Source: Bacillus alveayuensis (GTDB taxonomy: Bacteria > Bacillota > Bacilli > Bacillales > Aeribacillaceae). From it: DNA of 64,000 nt. Position numbers and translations under genes: made by a program. The stretch spans positions 162,169 to 226,168 of the forward strand of contig JAUSTR010000002.1 of assembly GCA_030812955.1 (NCBI GenBank), given 5' to 3'. The first letter of the stretch is position 1, and each line of letters begins with the position of its first letter. Positions 31,202 through 39,321 of the stretch are shown here, piece after piece. The notes beneath the pieces are model-generated. The model saw only the letters and a program-made list of their open reading frames with translations. It searched no databases and was not told the DNA's origin.

Positions 31202-31639
31202 ATGTATTTTGTCGATCGCGAGAAAATTGAACAAATGTTAAAATATTTAGAAGATACATTAGCGATTTTTGAAAAACAAAAGGGCTGGACTTCGGATGTT
31301 GAAAAAAAAGCGTTAGAACGAATGGTTCAAATGGTTATTGAAGCTATATTAGATGTTGGAAATGCGATGATTGATGGATTTATTATGCGTGATCCAGGAA
31401 GCTTTGAAGATATTATTGACATTTTACAAGATGAACAAGTCATTGCTGAACATGATGCAATAGCGCTGAAAGAAGTAATTATGCACCGAAAACAGCTTGT
31501 TCAACACTATTTGCAAATTAATCATGATGAGCTGCTACATACAGTCAAAAAACAAATGGCTGCTTTAAAACGCTTTCCGGAGCAAATTCGATTTTATTTA
31601 GAAAATGAATTAGGACCAGTATCCGCTTTTCGAAAATAA
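31202..31639 (+). CDS. yutE: HEPN-like DUF86 protein YutE
   Basis: Helical protein of 145 aa in the DUF86/HepT-like family. The motif HRKQLVQHYLQ carries Arg and His in an R-x5-H-Y arrangement, close to the R-x4-6-H RNase motif of HEPN toxins. HepT toxins normally pair with an MNT nucleotidyltransferase antitoxin, but none is adjacent here; the neighbours are a DUF3055 gene and yutF. A housekeeping role is therefore more likely than a toxin-antitoxin role. ATG 31202 follows AGGGGGAA. Confidence 0.8.
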   Translation: MYFVDREKIEQMLKYLEDTLAIFEKQKGWTSDVEKKALERMVQMVIEAILDVGNAMIDGFIMRDPGSFEDIIDILQDEQVIAEHDAIALKEVIMHRKQLVQHYLQINHDELLHTVKKQMAALKRFPEQIRFYLENELGPVSAFRK

Positions 31640-31653
31640 TCAAGATTGAAGGA

Positions 31654-31745
31654 GTGAAGCAGTAAGGATTGGGCCAATATTACTTTTTCAAAAACTGCTT
31701 CACGAAAAAAATTGGGAAACGCTTTCTTTGAGAAGGCGTTTTCTT
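31654..31745 (+). terminator. Two successive hairpins after yutE
   Basis: GTGAAGCAGT (31654-31663) pairs with ACTGCTTCAC (31694-31703), followed by GAAAAAAATT. GAAACGC (31716-31722) pairs with GCGTTTTC (31736-31743), followed by TTT. The second resembles a Rho-independent terminator better. Confidence 0.65.
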
Positions 31746-31764
31746 TATGTGATATAATTTTTAC

Positions 31765-31844
31765 AGGCTTTTTCGCAAAAATTGTTGCTTTACTATAGCT
31801 TTTCGACTGTCATAAGCAAGCGACAAAGTTTACGAAAACAGCCT
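31765..31844 (-). repeat. MITE-like element, family 1, short form (copy C)
   Basis: 80 bp in reverse orientation: AGGCTTTTTCGCAAAAATTG at the left, GTTTACGAAAACAGCCT at the right. Only the two terminal segments joined by a short AAGCAAGCG linker remain, without the internal hairpins of the long form. It ends 24 bp before the yutF ATG, so it is in the yutF leader. Confidence 0.8.
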
Positions 31845-31867
31845 TTTTATAAGAGGAGAGAAACGAA

Positions 31868-32638
31868 ATGAAGCATTATAAAGGGTATTTAATTGATCTA
31901 GACGGAACGATGTACAAAGGAACGGAAAAAATTGAAGAAGCGAGTAAATTCGTTAAACGATTGAGAGAAAAAGAAATTCCGTATTTATTTGTCACGAATA
32001 ACTCATCTCGTACACCTAAACAAGTGGCGGAAAAGCTAATTAGCTTTGAAATTCCTGCCGAAGAGTCACAAGTATTTACAACAAGTTTGGCTACAGCTAA
32101 TTTTATTTATGGGAGAAAAAAGGATGCAAAAGTTTATGTAATCGGGGAAGAAGGCATACAACAGGCATTGTTAGAAAAAGGGTTTACATTTGAGGATGAT
32201 AATCCCGACTTTGTTGTGATTGGAATTGACCGTAAGATTAATTATGAAAAGTTGGCGAAAGCCTGTCTAGCTGTAAGAAACGGAGCCGCTTTTATTTCTA
32301 CAAATGGGGATATTGCAATTCCAACAGAGCGGGGGTTATTACCAGGGAATGGCTCTCTTACCTCCGTTATTACCGTTTCAACAACTGTCCAACCAATATT
32401 TATCGGAAAACCGGAGCCGATCATTATGGAGCAAGCTTTAAAAGTTCTTGGTACGAAAAAGGAAGAGACGCTAATGGTCGGCGACAACTATGACACAGAT
32501 ATTAAAGCTGGAATGAATGCAGGAATTGATACACTTCTTGTTCATACAGGAGTGACAACAAAAGAACATTTAAAAGAAAAAAAAGAAAAGCCAACCTATA
32601 GCGTAGATTCCCTTGAGGAATGGATTCCTTATATTTAA
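31868..32638 (+). CDS. yutF: HAD-family sugar phosphatase YutF (NagD-like)
   Basis: HAD phosphatase of 256 aa with all motifs: motif I YLIDLDGTMYKG, motif II VTNNSSRTP, the Lys in GKPEP and motif III/IV LMVGDNYDTDIKAG. Type IIA cap between motifs II and III. The family hydrolyses small phosphorylated sugars or metabolites. AGAGGAGAG precedes ATG 31868. A MITE-like repeat sits in its leader, and its terminator has been split by another element. Confidence 0.93.
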   Translation: MKHYKGYLIDLDGTMYKGTEKIEEASKFVKRLREKEIPYLFVTNNSSRTPKQVAEKLISFEIPAEESQVFTTSLATANFIYGRKKDAKVYVIGEEGIQQALLEKGFTFEDDNPDFVVIGIDRKINYEKLAKACLAVRNGAAFISTNGDIAIPTERGLLPGNGSLTSVITVSTTVQPIFIGKPEPIIMEQALKVLGTKKEETLMVGDNYDTDIKAGMNAGIDTLLVHTGVTTKEHLKEKKEKPTYSVDSLEEWIPYI

Positions 32639-32671
32639 CCATAAAGAAAAATGATGTCAAATTAAAAAGCT

Positions 32672-32701
32672 GAAGCACCCTCATCGATAATAGGGTGCTT
32701 C
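32672..32701. terminator. yutF terminator hairpin interrupted by a MITE
   Basis: GAAGCACCCT (32672-32681) pairs with AGGGTGCTTC (32692-32701). The T run expected after the hairpin is absent here. It is found 163 bp later (GGATGCTTTTTAAATT, from 32865) beyond an inserted element, next to a copy of the hairpin 3' arm. Confidence 0.75.
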
Positions 32702-32863
32702 ACAAGTGTTGATTATCCATTATTTTACTTAAACATACAGAATCGTATGGCTGAACACAAGCTTTTCTGCCGGAGTCGGCAAGAGATTCGCTTGCCGACT
32801 CCGGCAGAAAAGCTAGAAATAGAGCCATCTCAACTGGTTATTATTGGTTAATCAACACGCCTG
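32701..32863 (-). repeat. MITE-like element, family 2, copy 1 (163 bp)
   Basis: Terminal inverted repeats are CACAAGTGTTGATTATCCA at the left and the inverse of CAGGCGTGTTGATTAACCA at the right. It is flanked by AGGGTGCTT (32692-32700) and AGGATGCTT (32864-32872), a 9-bp target duplication with one difference. Inside, 32760-32783 and 32791-32814 form a perfect 24-bp inverted repeat around a 7-nt loop. Nearly identical to 38696-38803 apart from 55 bp. No ORF. Confidence 0.88.
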
Positions 32864-32878
32864 AGGATGCTTTTTAAA

Positions 32879-33361
32879 TTATTCGGTATTAGCTGCCCGG
32901 TGTGCTAAACGGCTAGAGGCAGCAGCAGCAATAGCACCAACGATATCATCTAAAAAGGTATGGCACATGCCTGTACTTTTATCGTTTAAATACTTTAAAA
33001 CACCAGGTTTTTGTTTATCAATGAATCCATAGTTTGTAAAGCCAATGGAACCGTATATATTAACAATCGAAAAGGCTAGCACTTCATCAATACCATACAA
33101 ACCTTCATCAGATAGAATAATCGATTGAAGCGGCTCCTCCAGCTTACCTTGCTCTGCTAAAAGGTCAAACTGTATTCCTGTTAATATTGCATTTTGCACC
33201 TCACGCTTTCTAAGGACACGGTCAACGTTTTCCAAACATTCATCCATCGTTAAATTAGTATGATAATTTTGTTGTAAGTAATAAACAAGCTCCGCTATTT
33301 GTTCTGGTTTTACTCCTCTTTCCTCGAGCCATTTACGGGCTGTTTTTTCCAATTGATTCAT
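32879..33361 (-). CDS. yutG: phosphatidylglycerophosphatase A-like protein YutG
   Basis: Protein of 160 aa of the PgpA superfamily. The core reads SIILSDEGLYGIDEVLAFSIVNIYGSIGFTNYGFIDKQKPG and CHTFLDDIVGAIAAAASSR, with the acidic residues expected to bind metal. Unlike membrane PgpA it has no long transmembrane set, so it is a soluble relative whose substrate is uncertain. ATG 33361 follows GGAG at 7 nt; the frame opens 21 bp earlier at GTG 33382. Convergent with yutF. Confidence 0.85.
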   Translation of the reverse strand: MNQLEKTARKWLEERGVKPEQIAELVYYLQQNYHTNLTMDECLENVDRVLRKREVQNAILTGIQFDLLAEQGKLEEPLQSIILSDEGLYGIDEVLAFSIVNIYGSIGFTNYGFIDKQKPGVLKYLNDKSTGMCHTFLDDIVGAIAAAASSRLAHRAANTE

Positions 33362-33449
33362 TTTTTTCTCCATCTGCTTCACCCAATCTTTTTTAATATT
33401 TTATACGCCAAAACTTAGAACATGTGTGATTTTTTTATATTTTTTCCGA

Positions 33450-33619
33450 AGGCTCTTTTCTAAAAGATTGTTGCTTTACGATACGATAAATTTTCGACTG
33501 TCAGGCAAGCGATACGCTTGCGACACGTTATAGCTTGACATGATTGTATATTTGTCAGACCTCGTGCTTTGTTCGGTTTATATTCAGTCGAAAAGCAACA
33601 ATGTTTACGAAAACAGCCT
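33450..33619 (-). repeat. MITE-like element, family 1, long form (copy D)
   Basis: 170 bp in reverse orientation: AGGCTCTTTTCTAAAAGATT at the left, GTTTACGAAAACAGCCT at the right, CTTTTCGACTGTC against TCAGTCGAAAAG inside. TCCGA to the left and TCCGC to the right could be a diverged target duplication. It fills most of the 374-bp gap between the divergent yutG and yutH. Confidence 0.82.
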
Positions 33620-33735
33620 TCCGCAAGACGACCATTGTTTTATTAGGAAGTGTTGTTTCAGTTTGCTAAAAATATTCATATTCATTTGGAAAAGACACTA
33701 ACTTAATGATAAGAACAAATTTTGGGGGAACAACG

Positions 33736-34731
33736 ATGAAAAATGTTATTGAAGAGACATTTGGATTAACCGTATTACAATTTTTTGATTATGGACAGTA
33801 CAAAGCTTTTCGGACAAGAAGAAAGATTTGTATGATCGTTCCGGTTTCACACTTAGAAGAAGATGAACTATATGAAATGTATCAAATGGGACAGCATTTA
33901 TTAGAGAATAAAGAGCGAAATGTTGCAATGTTTTTATTAACAAAGCAAGGAACCCTTTCCTTTTATTACGAAAAAGAGAAGTTTGTTCTTTTACAAGTAC
34001 CGTTTTACTCCGGACCATCAAAAGTATATTCTCTTGGAAGGAGCTTAGCTCAATTTCATCAAAAAGGCCGAACTTTAGCTGTTAAAATATCCAAAACGAA
34101 TCGGATTGGAAAGTGGAAATCATTGTGGGAACAAAGGCTAGATCAATTAGAAGTATTTTGGAGAGGGAAAGTAAACATCCAGCCTTTAAATCATTTTGAT
34201 AAAATGTTTGTTGAATCATTCCCGTACTATTTAGGTTTATGTGAAAATGCGATCCAATACCTTGTTGATACGGAGATTGATGATGAACCGCAGCCAGTTG
34301 ATGCAGCGACTATTTGTCATCATCGTTTTACTTCTGAAACATGGAAAAGCCCAGGCTGCAAAATTCCAACAGAATGGGTTTTTGATCATGCAGGGAGAGA
34401 TCTTGCTGAATATATTCGTGATCAATTTGATAAAAATAACGAAGTGTTTGACGCCGCTTTTTTAGAGGATTATGACCGAACCGCTCGTCTTTCTTCATTT
34501 TTTTGGCGGTTAGTATATAGCCGTTTGCTATTTCCTCTTCATTATTTTGAGTGTATTGAGAATTATTATTTATCAAAAGAAGAATACAGAGACGAATATG
34601 AAAAGAAGCTAGAAAAAATGCTGCAAGAATCAGGAAAATATGAGCGTTATATTTCTTCCTTTTCATCACTTCTTTCGATGAGAACAAGGAAAATATATTT
34701 ACCGAGAATCCACTGGCTATCTCCATCATGA
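33736..34731 (+). CDS. yutH: spore coat-associated protein YutH
   Basis: Protein of 331 aa related to B. subtilis YutH and the CotS group of kinase-like spore coat proteins (GRSLAQFHQKGR; HHRFTSETWKSPGCKIPTEWVFDHAGRDLAEYIRD). Some kinase-fold features are recognisable, but the active-site HxD is not convincing, so catalysis is doubtful. TTGGGGGAA fits ATG 33736; the frame opens at 33706. In B. subtilis it is expressed in the mother cell. Confidence 0.85.
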   Translation: MKNVIEETFGLTVLQFFDYGQYKAFRTRRKICMIVPVSHLEEDELYEMYQMGQHLLENKERNVAMFLLTKQGTLSFYYEKEKFVLLQVPFYSGPSKVYSLGRSLAQFHQKGRTLAVKISKTNRIGKWKSLWEQRLDQLEVFWRGKVNIQPLNHFDKMFVESFPYYLGLCENAIQYLVDTEIDDEPQPVDAATICHHRFTSETWKSPGCKIPTEWVFDHAGRDLAEYIRDQFDKNNEVFDAAFLEDYDRTARLSSFFWRLVYSRLLFPLHYFECIENYYLSKEEYRDEYEKKLEKMLQESGKYERYISSFSSLLSMRTRKIYLPRIHWLSPS

Positions 34732-34829
34732 AAGAACAAAAAGTATGTTGTCGATTATTTATAAGGAACGGTCAATCAATCAATATAGCTTATGAGTCAG
34801 ACGAATGGTCTGACCTGTTTTTTATGAAA

Positions 34830-34912
34830 AGGCTCTTTTCTAAAAGATTGTTGCTTTACAACCATAGCTTTTCGACTGTCCAGGCAAGCGACAAAGTTTA
34901 CGAAAACAGCCT
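34830..34912 (-). repeat. MITE-like element, family 1, short form (copy E)
   Basis: 83 bp in reverse orientation: AGGCTCTTTTCTAAAAGATT at the left, GTTTACGAAAACAGCCT at the right. Flanked on both sides by ATGAAA (34824-34829 and 34913-34918), the cleanest candidate target duplication of this family. It lies in the 341-bp gap between yutH and hom. Confidence 0.84.
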
Positions 34913-34968
34913 ATGAAAAAAAAACAGTATTGAAGCGTTTTCAATAACTAAGGACTGAAAATTCCCTC

Positions 34969-34997
34969 TTGTAAAATAATTAGATCGTATTTATAAT
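34969..34997 (+). promoter_or_regulatory. predicted sigma-A promoter of hom-thrCB
   Basis: TTGTAA (34969-34974) and TATAAT (34992-34997) are 17 bp apart, 75 bp before the hom ATG. No riboswitch, T-box or terminator-antiterminator is evident between it and hom. Confidence 0.6.
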
Positions 34998-35072
34998 GAC
35001 TAATAACACGGTAATGTCTTTTACAAAAGGACAATTGTTCACTATAAATAAACGGTAAAGGGAGATGAAACA

Positions 35073-36371
35073 GTGAAAACGATTTACGTTGGATTGCTTG
35101 GGCTTGGAACGGTTGGAAGTGGTGTAGTCAAAATTATCGAAGATCATCAGGATAAGCTTATGCATTTAATCGGTTGTCCTGTGAAAATAAAAAAAGTATT
35201 AGTACAAAATATTCATAAACATCGACAAGTAGATATTGATCCTTCCGTATTGACAACAAATGTATCAGAAGTCATTGAAGATCCTGACATCGACGTCATT
35301 ATTGAAGTGATGGGCGGAATTGAGCATACAAAGAACTATCTATTAGAAGCGTTAAGCCGTAAGAAACATGTCGTTACAGCCAACAAAGATTTAATGGCCG
35401 TTTATGGAACACAACTTTTGAAAACCGCAACAGAAAACGGCTGTGATTTATTTTATGAAGCAAGTGTTGCAGGTGGTATTCCTATTATAAGAAGTCTCGT
35501 TGATGGCCTTGCTTCTGATCGTATAACGAAAATGATGGGAATTGTGAACGGAACGACAAATTTTATCTTAACGAAAATGTCTAAATTCGGAAGTCCGTAT
35601 GAAGAAGTGTTAAAAGAAGCGCAGCGATTAGGTTATGCAGAAGCAGATCCAACATCTGATGTTGAAGGATTAGATGCCGCACGGAAAATGGCGATTTTAG
35701 CTAGACTAGGATTTTCAATGGAAGTTGATTTAGATGACGTTGAAGTGAAAGGAATTACGGACATTACCGAAGAAGATATTAATTATAGTAAACGTCTTGG
35801 CTATACGATGAAATTAATTGGAATTGCTGATCGTACTGGTGATAAAGTTGAGGTAAGTGTGCAGCCGACATTATTGCCTGATTCTCATCCATTGGCATCT
35901 GTTCATGATGAGTTTAATGCCGTTTATGTGTACGGAGAGGCAGTTGGGGAAACGATGTTTTACGGACCAGGTGCCGGCAGCTTGCCAACAGCAACAGCAG
36001 TTGTATCAGACCTTGTTGGCGTGTTAAAAAATATGCGTCTTGGAGTAAACGGCAGAAGTGCTGTTTCACCTCAATTCGAGAAGCAAATGAAGTCTCCTGA
36101 AGAAATTTTTGCCCAATACTTTTTGCGTATTCATGTACAAGATCAAGTGGGGGCATTTTCAAGCATTACCTCTCTTTTCTCAAATCGAGAAGTAAGCTTT
36201 GAAAAAATTCTTCAGCTCCCATTAAAAGAAAAAGATTTAGCTGAAATTGTTATTGTCACACATAAAGCTTCCAAAAAAGATTTTGAAGAAATTTTACAGC
36301 AATTAAACGATTTAGATGTTGTAAAAGAAATTAAAAGTGCATATCGCGTAGAAGGGAACGGTTGGGGATGA
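35073..36371 (+). CDS. hom: homoserine dehydrogenase
   Basis: NAD(P)H-dependent enzyme of 432 aa that reduces aspartate semialdehyde to homoserine, the branch point to threonine and methionine. N-terminal Rossmann motif [15 protein letters not shown], catalytic region with [14 protein letters not shown] and [15 protein letters not shown], and a C-terminal ACT domain (about 350-430) for feedback control. AAGGGAG precedes the start at 35073. The stop overlaps the thrC start (ATGA), so the genes are coupled. Confidence 0.96.
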   Translation: MKTIYVGLLGLGTVGSGVVKIIEDHQDKLMHLIGCPVKIKKVLVQNIHKHRQVDIDPSVLTTNVSEVIEDPDIDVIIEVMGGIEHTKNYLLEALSRKKHVVTANKDLMAVYGTQLLKTATENGCDLFYEASVAGGIPIIRSLVDGLASDRITKMMGIVNGTTNFILTKMSKFGSPYEEVLKEAQRLGYAEADPTSDVEGLDAARKMAILARLGFSMEVDLDDVEVKGITDITEEDINYSKRLGYTMKLIGIADRTGDKVEVSVQPTLLPDSHPLASVHDEFNAVYVYGEAVGETMFYGPGAGSLPTATAVVSDLVGVLKNMRLGVNGRSAVSPQFEKQMKSPEEIFAQYFLRIHVQDQVGAFSSITSLFSNREVSFEKILQLPLKEKDLAEIVIVTHKASKKDFEEILQQLNDLDVVKEIKSAYRVEGNGWG

Positions 36372-37429
36372 GATGGAAAGGATTAATTGAACATTATAAA
36401 GAATATTTGCCTGTTACAGCTAACACTCCTTCATTAACCTTAAATGAAGGAAATACGCCTCTTATTTATTTGGAAAAGATGTCAAAACAGCTCGGTATTG
36501 AATTATATGTCAAAACAGAGGGGACAAATCCTACAGGTTCATTTAAAGACCGTGGAATGGTTATGGCAGTGGCAAAAGCGAAAGAAGAGGGAAGTACAAC
36601 GATTATGTGTGCTTCAACAGGAAATACATCTGCAGCAGCTGCTGCGTATGCAGCAAGGGCTAATATGAGATGTATTATTGTCATTCCAAACGGAAAAATT
36701 GCTTTTGGGAAATTGGCTCAAGCGGTCATGTATGGAGCCGAAATTTATGCCATTGAAGGAAATTTTGATGATGCTTTAAAAATGGTTCGGGAAATTTGCA
36801 ACGAAATGCCGATCACTCTTGTCAACTCTGTTAATCCATATCGCATTGAAGGCCAAAAAACAGCTGCTTTTGAAGTATGTGACCAATTAGGAAAAGCTCC
36901 GGATATTTTAGCGATTCCTGTCGGAAATGCTGGGAATATTACAGCTTATTGGAAAGGTTTTAAAGAATATCATGAAAAACATCAAACAGGACTACCAAAA
37001 ATGCATGGATTTGAAGCAGAAGGAGCAGCTGCGATTGTCAAAAACCAAGTCATTGAAAATCCTGAAACCATTGCGACAGCCATTCGAATTGGTAATCCAG
37101 CTAGTTGGAAGTTTGCGGTAAATGCAGCAAACGAATCAGGTGGAAAAATTGATATGGTGTCAGATGAAGAAATTCTACACGCCTATCAACTTGTTGCGCG
37201 GACAGAAGGGGTGTTCGCAGAACCAGCTTCATGTGCTTCAATTGCTGGTGTTTTAAAAGATGTAAAATCCGGAAAAATCCCTCAAGGCAGTACGGTTGTT
37301 ACCGTTTTAACAGGGAATGGCCTGAAAGATCCGAATACAGCTATTGATGTATCGTCTATCAAGCCAGTTGTGTTGCCGAATGAAAAAGAAGCCGTTTTAC
37401 AGCATTTAAAAGAGGTTGTGACATCATGA
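36368..37429 (+). CDS. thrC: threonine synthase
   Basis: PLP enzyme of 353 aa converting O-phosphohomoserine to threonine. The PLP lysine is in [14 protein letters not shown], and the phosphate-binding Gly loop is [16 protein letters not shown] 36362 is also in frame, but ATG 36368 overlaps the hom stop as ATGA and matches the usual N terminus ([16 protein letters not shown]). Overlaps thrB by 4 bp. Confidence 0.97.
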   Translation: MRWKGLIEHYKEYLPVTANTPSLTLNEGNTPLIYLEKMSKQLGIELYVKTEGTNPTGSFKDRGMVMAVAKAKEEGSTTIMCASTGNTSAAAAAYAARANMRCIIVIPNGKIAFGKLAQAVMYGAEIYAIEGNFDDALKMVREICNEMPITLVNSVNPYRIEGQKTAAFEVCDQLGKAPDILAIPVGNAGNITAYWKGFKEYHEKHQTGLPKMHGFEAEGAAAIVKNQVIENPETIATAIRIGNPASWKFAVNAANESGGKIDMVSDEEILHAYQLVARTEGVFAEPASCASIAGVLKDVKSGKIPQGSTVVTVLTGNGLKDPNTAIDVSSIKPVVLPNEKEAVLQHLKEVVTS

Positions 37430-38346
37430 AAGAAGGCGAAATGTTAAAGATTAGAGTTCCAGGAAGTACAGCCAATCTTGGTCCTGGATTTGATTCTATC
37501 GGTTTAGCATTAAATCGATATTTAACATTATCGATTTCTCCTTCGCATCAATGGTTTTTTGAGCCGCTTAGCCAAGAGGTTCAAGATATACCAAAAGGAG
37601 AAGAAAATTTAATTTATAAAGTTGCTGCTTCTCTTGCTGAAAAATATGGAAAAGATCTTCCTCCTTGTCATGTTAAAGTAGAAAGCAACATTCCAATGGC
37701 ACGTGGGTTAGGAAGCAGTGCAGCAGCGATTGCAGCTGGAATTGAGCTTGCCAATAAACTTGGAAACCTTCAGCTTTCTGAAAAAGAAAAGCTTCATTTC
37801 GCTAGTACACTTGAAGGGCATCCAGACAATGCAGGTGCATCATTATTAGGTGGACTAGTCATTGGATTGATAGGTGAAAATGAAACAGATCTTGTAAAGA
37901 TTGATGATGTTCAAGTCGATATTGTAGCGGTCATTCCTCCTTATTATTTATACACAAGCGATTCGAGAAACGCATTGCCGAAGGAATTCCGCTATCAAGA
38001 TGCCGTGAAAGCAAGCGCTATTAGCAATTTGCTAGTAGCTAGTATCATCCAAAATAATTGGGAGCTAGCAGGAAAAATGATGGAGCTCGATTTATTCCAT
38101 CAACCTTATCGCAGCAAGCTTGTTCCAGAATTACTACAAGTACAACGGGAAGCGAAACAACTCGGCGCATATGGAACCGTTTTAAGCGGTGCTGGACCGA
38201 CCATTTTAACATTTGCACCGAAAGGGATGGGGGATTTTATCGCTTTTAAGCTCCAAAAAGAATTTGATCATTGTGAAGTGACACCACTTTTTGTTGAGCG
38301 AAAGGGCGCCCAAGTATTTTATGAAAGAGTTGAAAATCATACGTAG
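37426..38346 (+). CDS. thrB: homoserine kinase
   Basis: GHMP kinase of 306 aa that phosphorylates homoserine for ThrC. Motif 1 [19 protein letters not shown] loop [14 protein letters not shown] and C-terminal [14 protein letters not shown] are complete. ATG 37426 overlaps the thrC stop; ATG 37441 (MLKIRVPGS), preceded by AGAAGGCG, is a possible internal start. Last gene of hom-thrC-thrB; a strong terminator follows directly. Confidence 0.96.
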   Translation: MKEGEMLKIRVPGSTANLGPGFDSIGLALNRYLTLSISPSHQWFFEPLSQEVQDIPKGEENLIYKVAASLAEKYGKDLPPCHVKVESNIPMARGLGSSAAAIAAGIELANKLGNLQLSEKEKLHFASTLEGHPDNAGASLLGGLVIGLIGENETDLVKIDDVQVDIVAVIPPYYLYTSDSRNALPKEFRYQDAVKASAISNLLVASIIQNNWELAGKMMELDLFHQPYRSKLVPELLQVQREAKQLGAYGTVLSGAGPTILTFAPKGMGDFIAFKLQKEFDHCEVTPLFVERKGAQVFYERVENHT

Positions 38347-38376
38347 AAAGCCGGCATCTTGCCGGCTTTCTGTTTA
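38345..38376. terminator. Terminator between thrB and yutI
   Basis: AGAAAGCCGGCA (38345-38356) pairs with TGCCGGCTTTCT (38360-38371). It overlaps the thrB stop and can also serve yutI on the minus strand. Confidence 0.9.
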
Positions 38377-38382
38377 TTAATA

Positions 38383-38619
38383 TTAAAATACTTGTTCTAC
38401 TTCGACGATTCCTGGCACTTCTTCTAGTAAGGCGCGTTCAATTCCTGCTTTTAGCGTAATGGTTGAGCTTGGACAACTTCCGCAAGCCCCTAAAAGACGA
38501 AGCTTTACGATACCGTCTTCCACATCTACAAGCTCACAGTCGCCCCCGTCACGAAGCAAGAATGGACGAAGTTTATCAAGAACTTCTTGAACTTGTGCTT
38601 TCATTTCTTGATTTGACAT
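38383..38619 (-). CDS. yutI: NifU-like Fe-S carrier YutI (Nfu)
   Basis: Protein of 78 aa consisting of a single Nfu domain with the cluster-binding CxxC in [18 protein letters not shown]. Nfu proteins carry Fe-S clusters from the SUF scaffold to client enzymes. AAAGGAG (minus strand) fits ATG 38619; the frame extends to 38664. The MITE at 38696-38803 lies just upstream, where its promoter should be. Confidence 0.93.
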   Translation of the reverse strand: MSNQEMKAQVQEVLDKLRPFLLRDGGDCELVDVEDGIVKLRLLGACGSCPSSTITLKAGIERALLEEVPGIVEVEQVF

Positions 38620-38695
38620 TATGAATCGACTCCTTTCCCTTAGCTCTATTATATTCAAATCCATATAGAAAATCTAATCAATAGCTACGAATATC

Positions 38696-38803
38696 CAGGC
38701 GTGTTGATTAACCAATAATAACCAGTTGAGATGGCTCTATTTCTAGCTTTTCTGACATACGATTCTGTATTTTAAGTAAAATAATGGATAATCAACACTT
38801 GTG
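38696..38803 (+). repeat. MITE-like element, family 2, copy 2 (108 bp)
   Basis: Ends are CAGGCGTGTTGATTAACCA and TGGATAATCAACACTTGTG, an imperfect 19-bp inverted repeat. It is flanked by a perfect 9-bp direct repeat, ACGAATATC, at 38687-38695 and 38804-38812. The first 59 bp are identical to the inverse of 32701-32863, and the last 48 differ by one base; the 55-bp hairpin segment of that copy is missing. It occupies the 315-bp divergent gap between yutI and yuzD. Confidence 0.88.
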
Positions 38804-38934
38804 ACGAATATCTATTTCATTGTATCACATTTTGTATATTTCTAATATGGATATTTAAGGATATGCATTGTTCATAGAAAAAAGCTTTGTGATCGACTAC
38901 AATAAAAATAACAAGTCGCTAAGGAGGGATAAAA

Positions 38935-39264
38935 TTGGTGAAACCAGTGGAGATTTGTGTTTATGGGGCGGATGTTTTATGTCCAAGCTGTGTCAATTTG
39001 CCATCTGCAAAAGAAACATATGAATGGCTGCAAGCCGCTTTAGCTCGAAAATACCCAGAACAACTTTTTTATATTGAATATATAGACATTTATTCACCGC
39101 CTGAAGATGAACAGAAAAAAGAGTTAGCTGAAAAAATATTAAATGATGAATATTTTTATCCATTAGTGTCAATTAACGGAATCGTCGTAGGAGAAGGCAA
39201 TCCTCATTTAAAAGTCATTTATGCGGAAATGGAGAAAAACGGCTATAAACCAAAAGAATCATAA
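38935..39264 (+). CDS. yuzD: DUF1462 thioredoxin-like protein YuzD
   Basis: Protein of 109 aa of the YuzD family: ICVYGADVLCPSCVNLPSAKETYEWL with a CPSC redox pair, then YIDIYSPP and DEYFYPLVSINGIVVGEGNPHL. A thioredoxin-like fold is likely; partner unknown. AAGGAGGG (38921-38928) serves TTG 38935 or GTG 38938, which cannot be separated. Divergent from yutI (Nfu), so an Fe-S or thiol role is a guess from context only. Confidence 0.85.
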   Translation: MVKPVEICVYGADVLCPSCVNLPSAKETYEWLQAALARKYPEQLFYIEYIDIYSPPEDEQKKELAEKILNDEYFYPLVSINGIVVGEGNPHLKVIYAEMEKNGYKPKES

Positions 39265-39321
39265 TCAGGTAAAAAAGCGGACATGTAGGAATGCCCGCTT
39301 TTAGTGATTTCATGCTGATAG

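Noticed and set aside
31202..32638. Toxin-antitoxin pair of yutE with a neighbour
   Set aside because: yutF is a HAD phosphatase and the divergent gene is DUF3055; neither is an MNT-type antitoxin.
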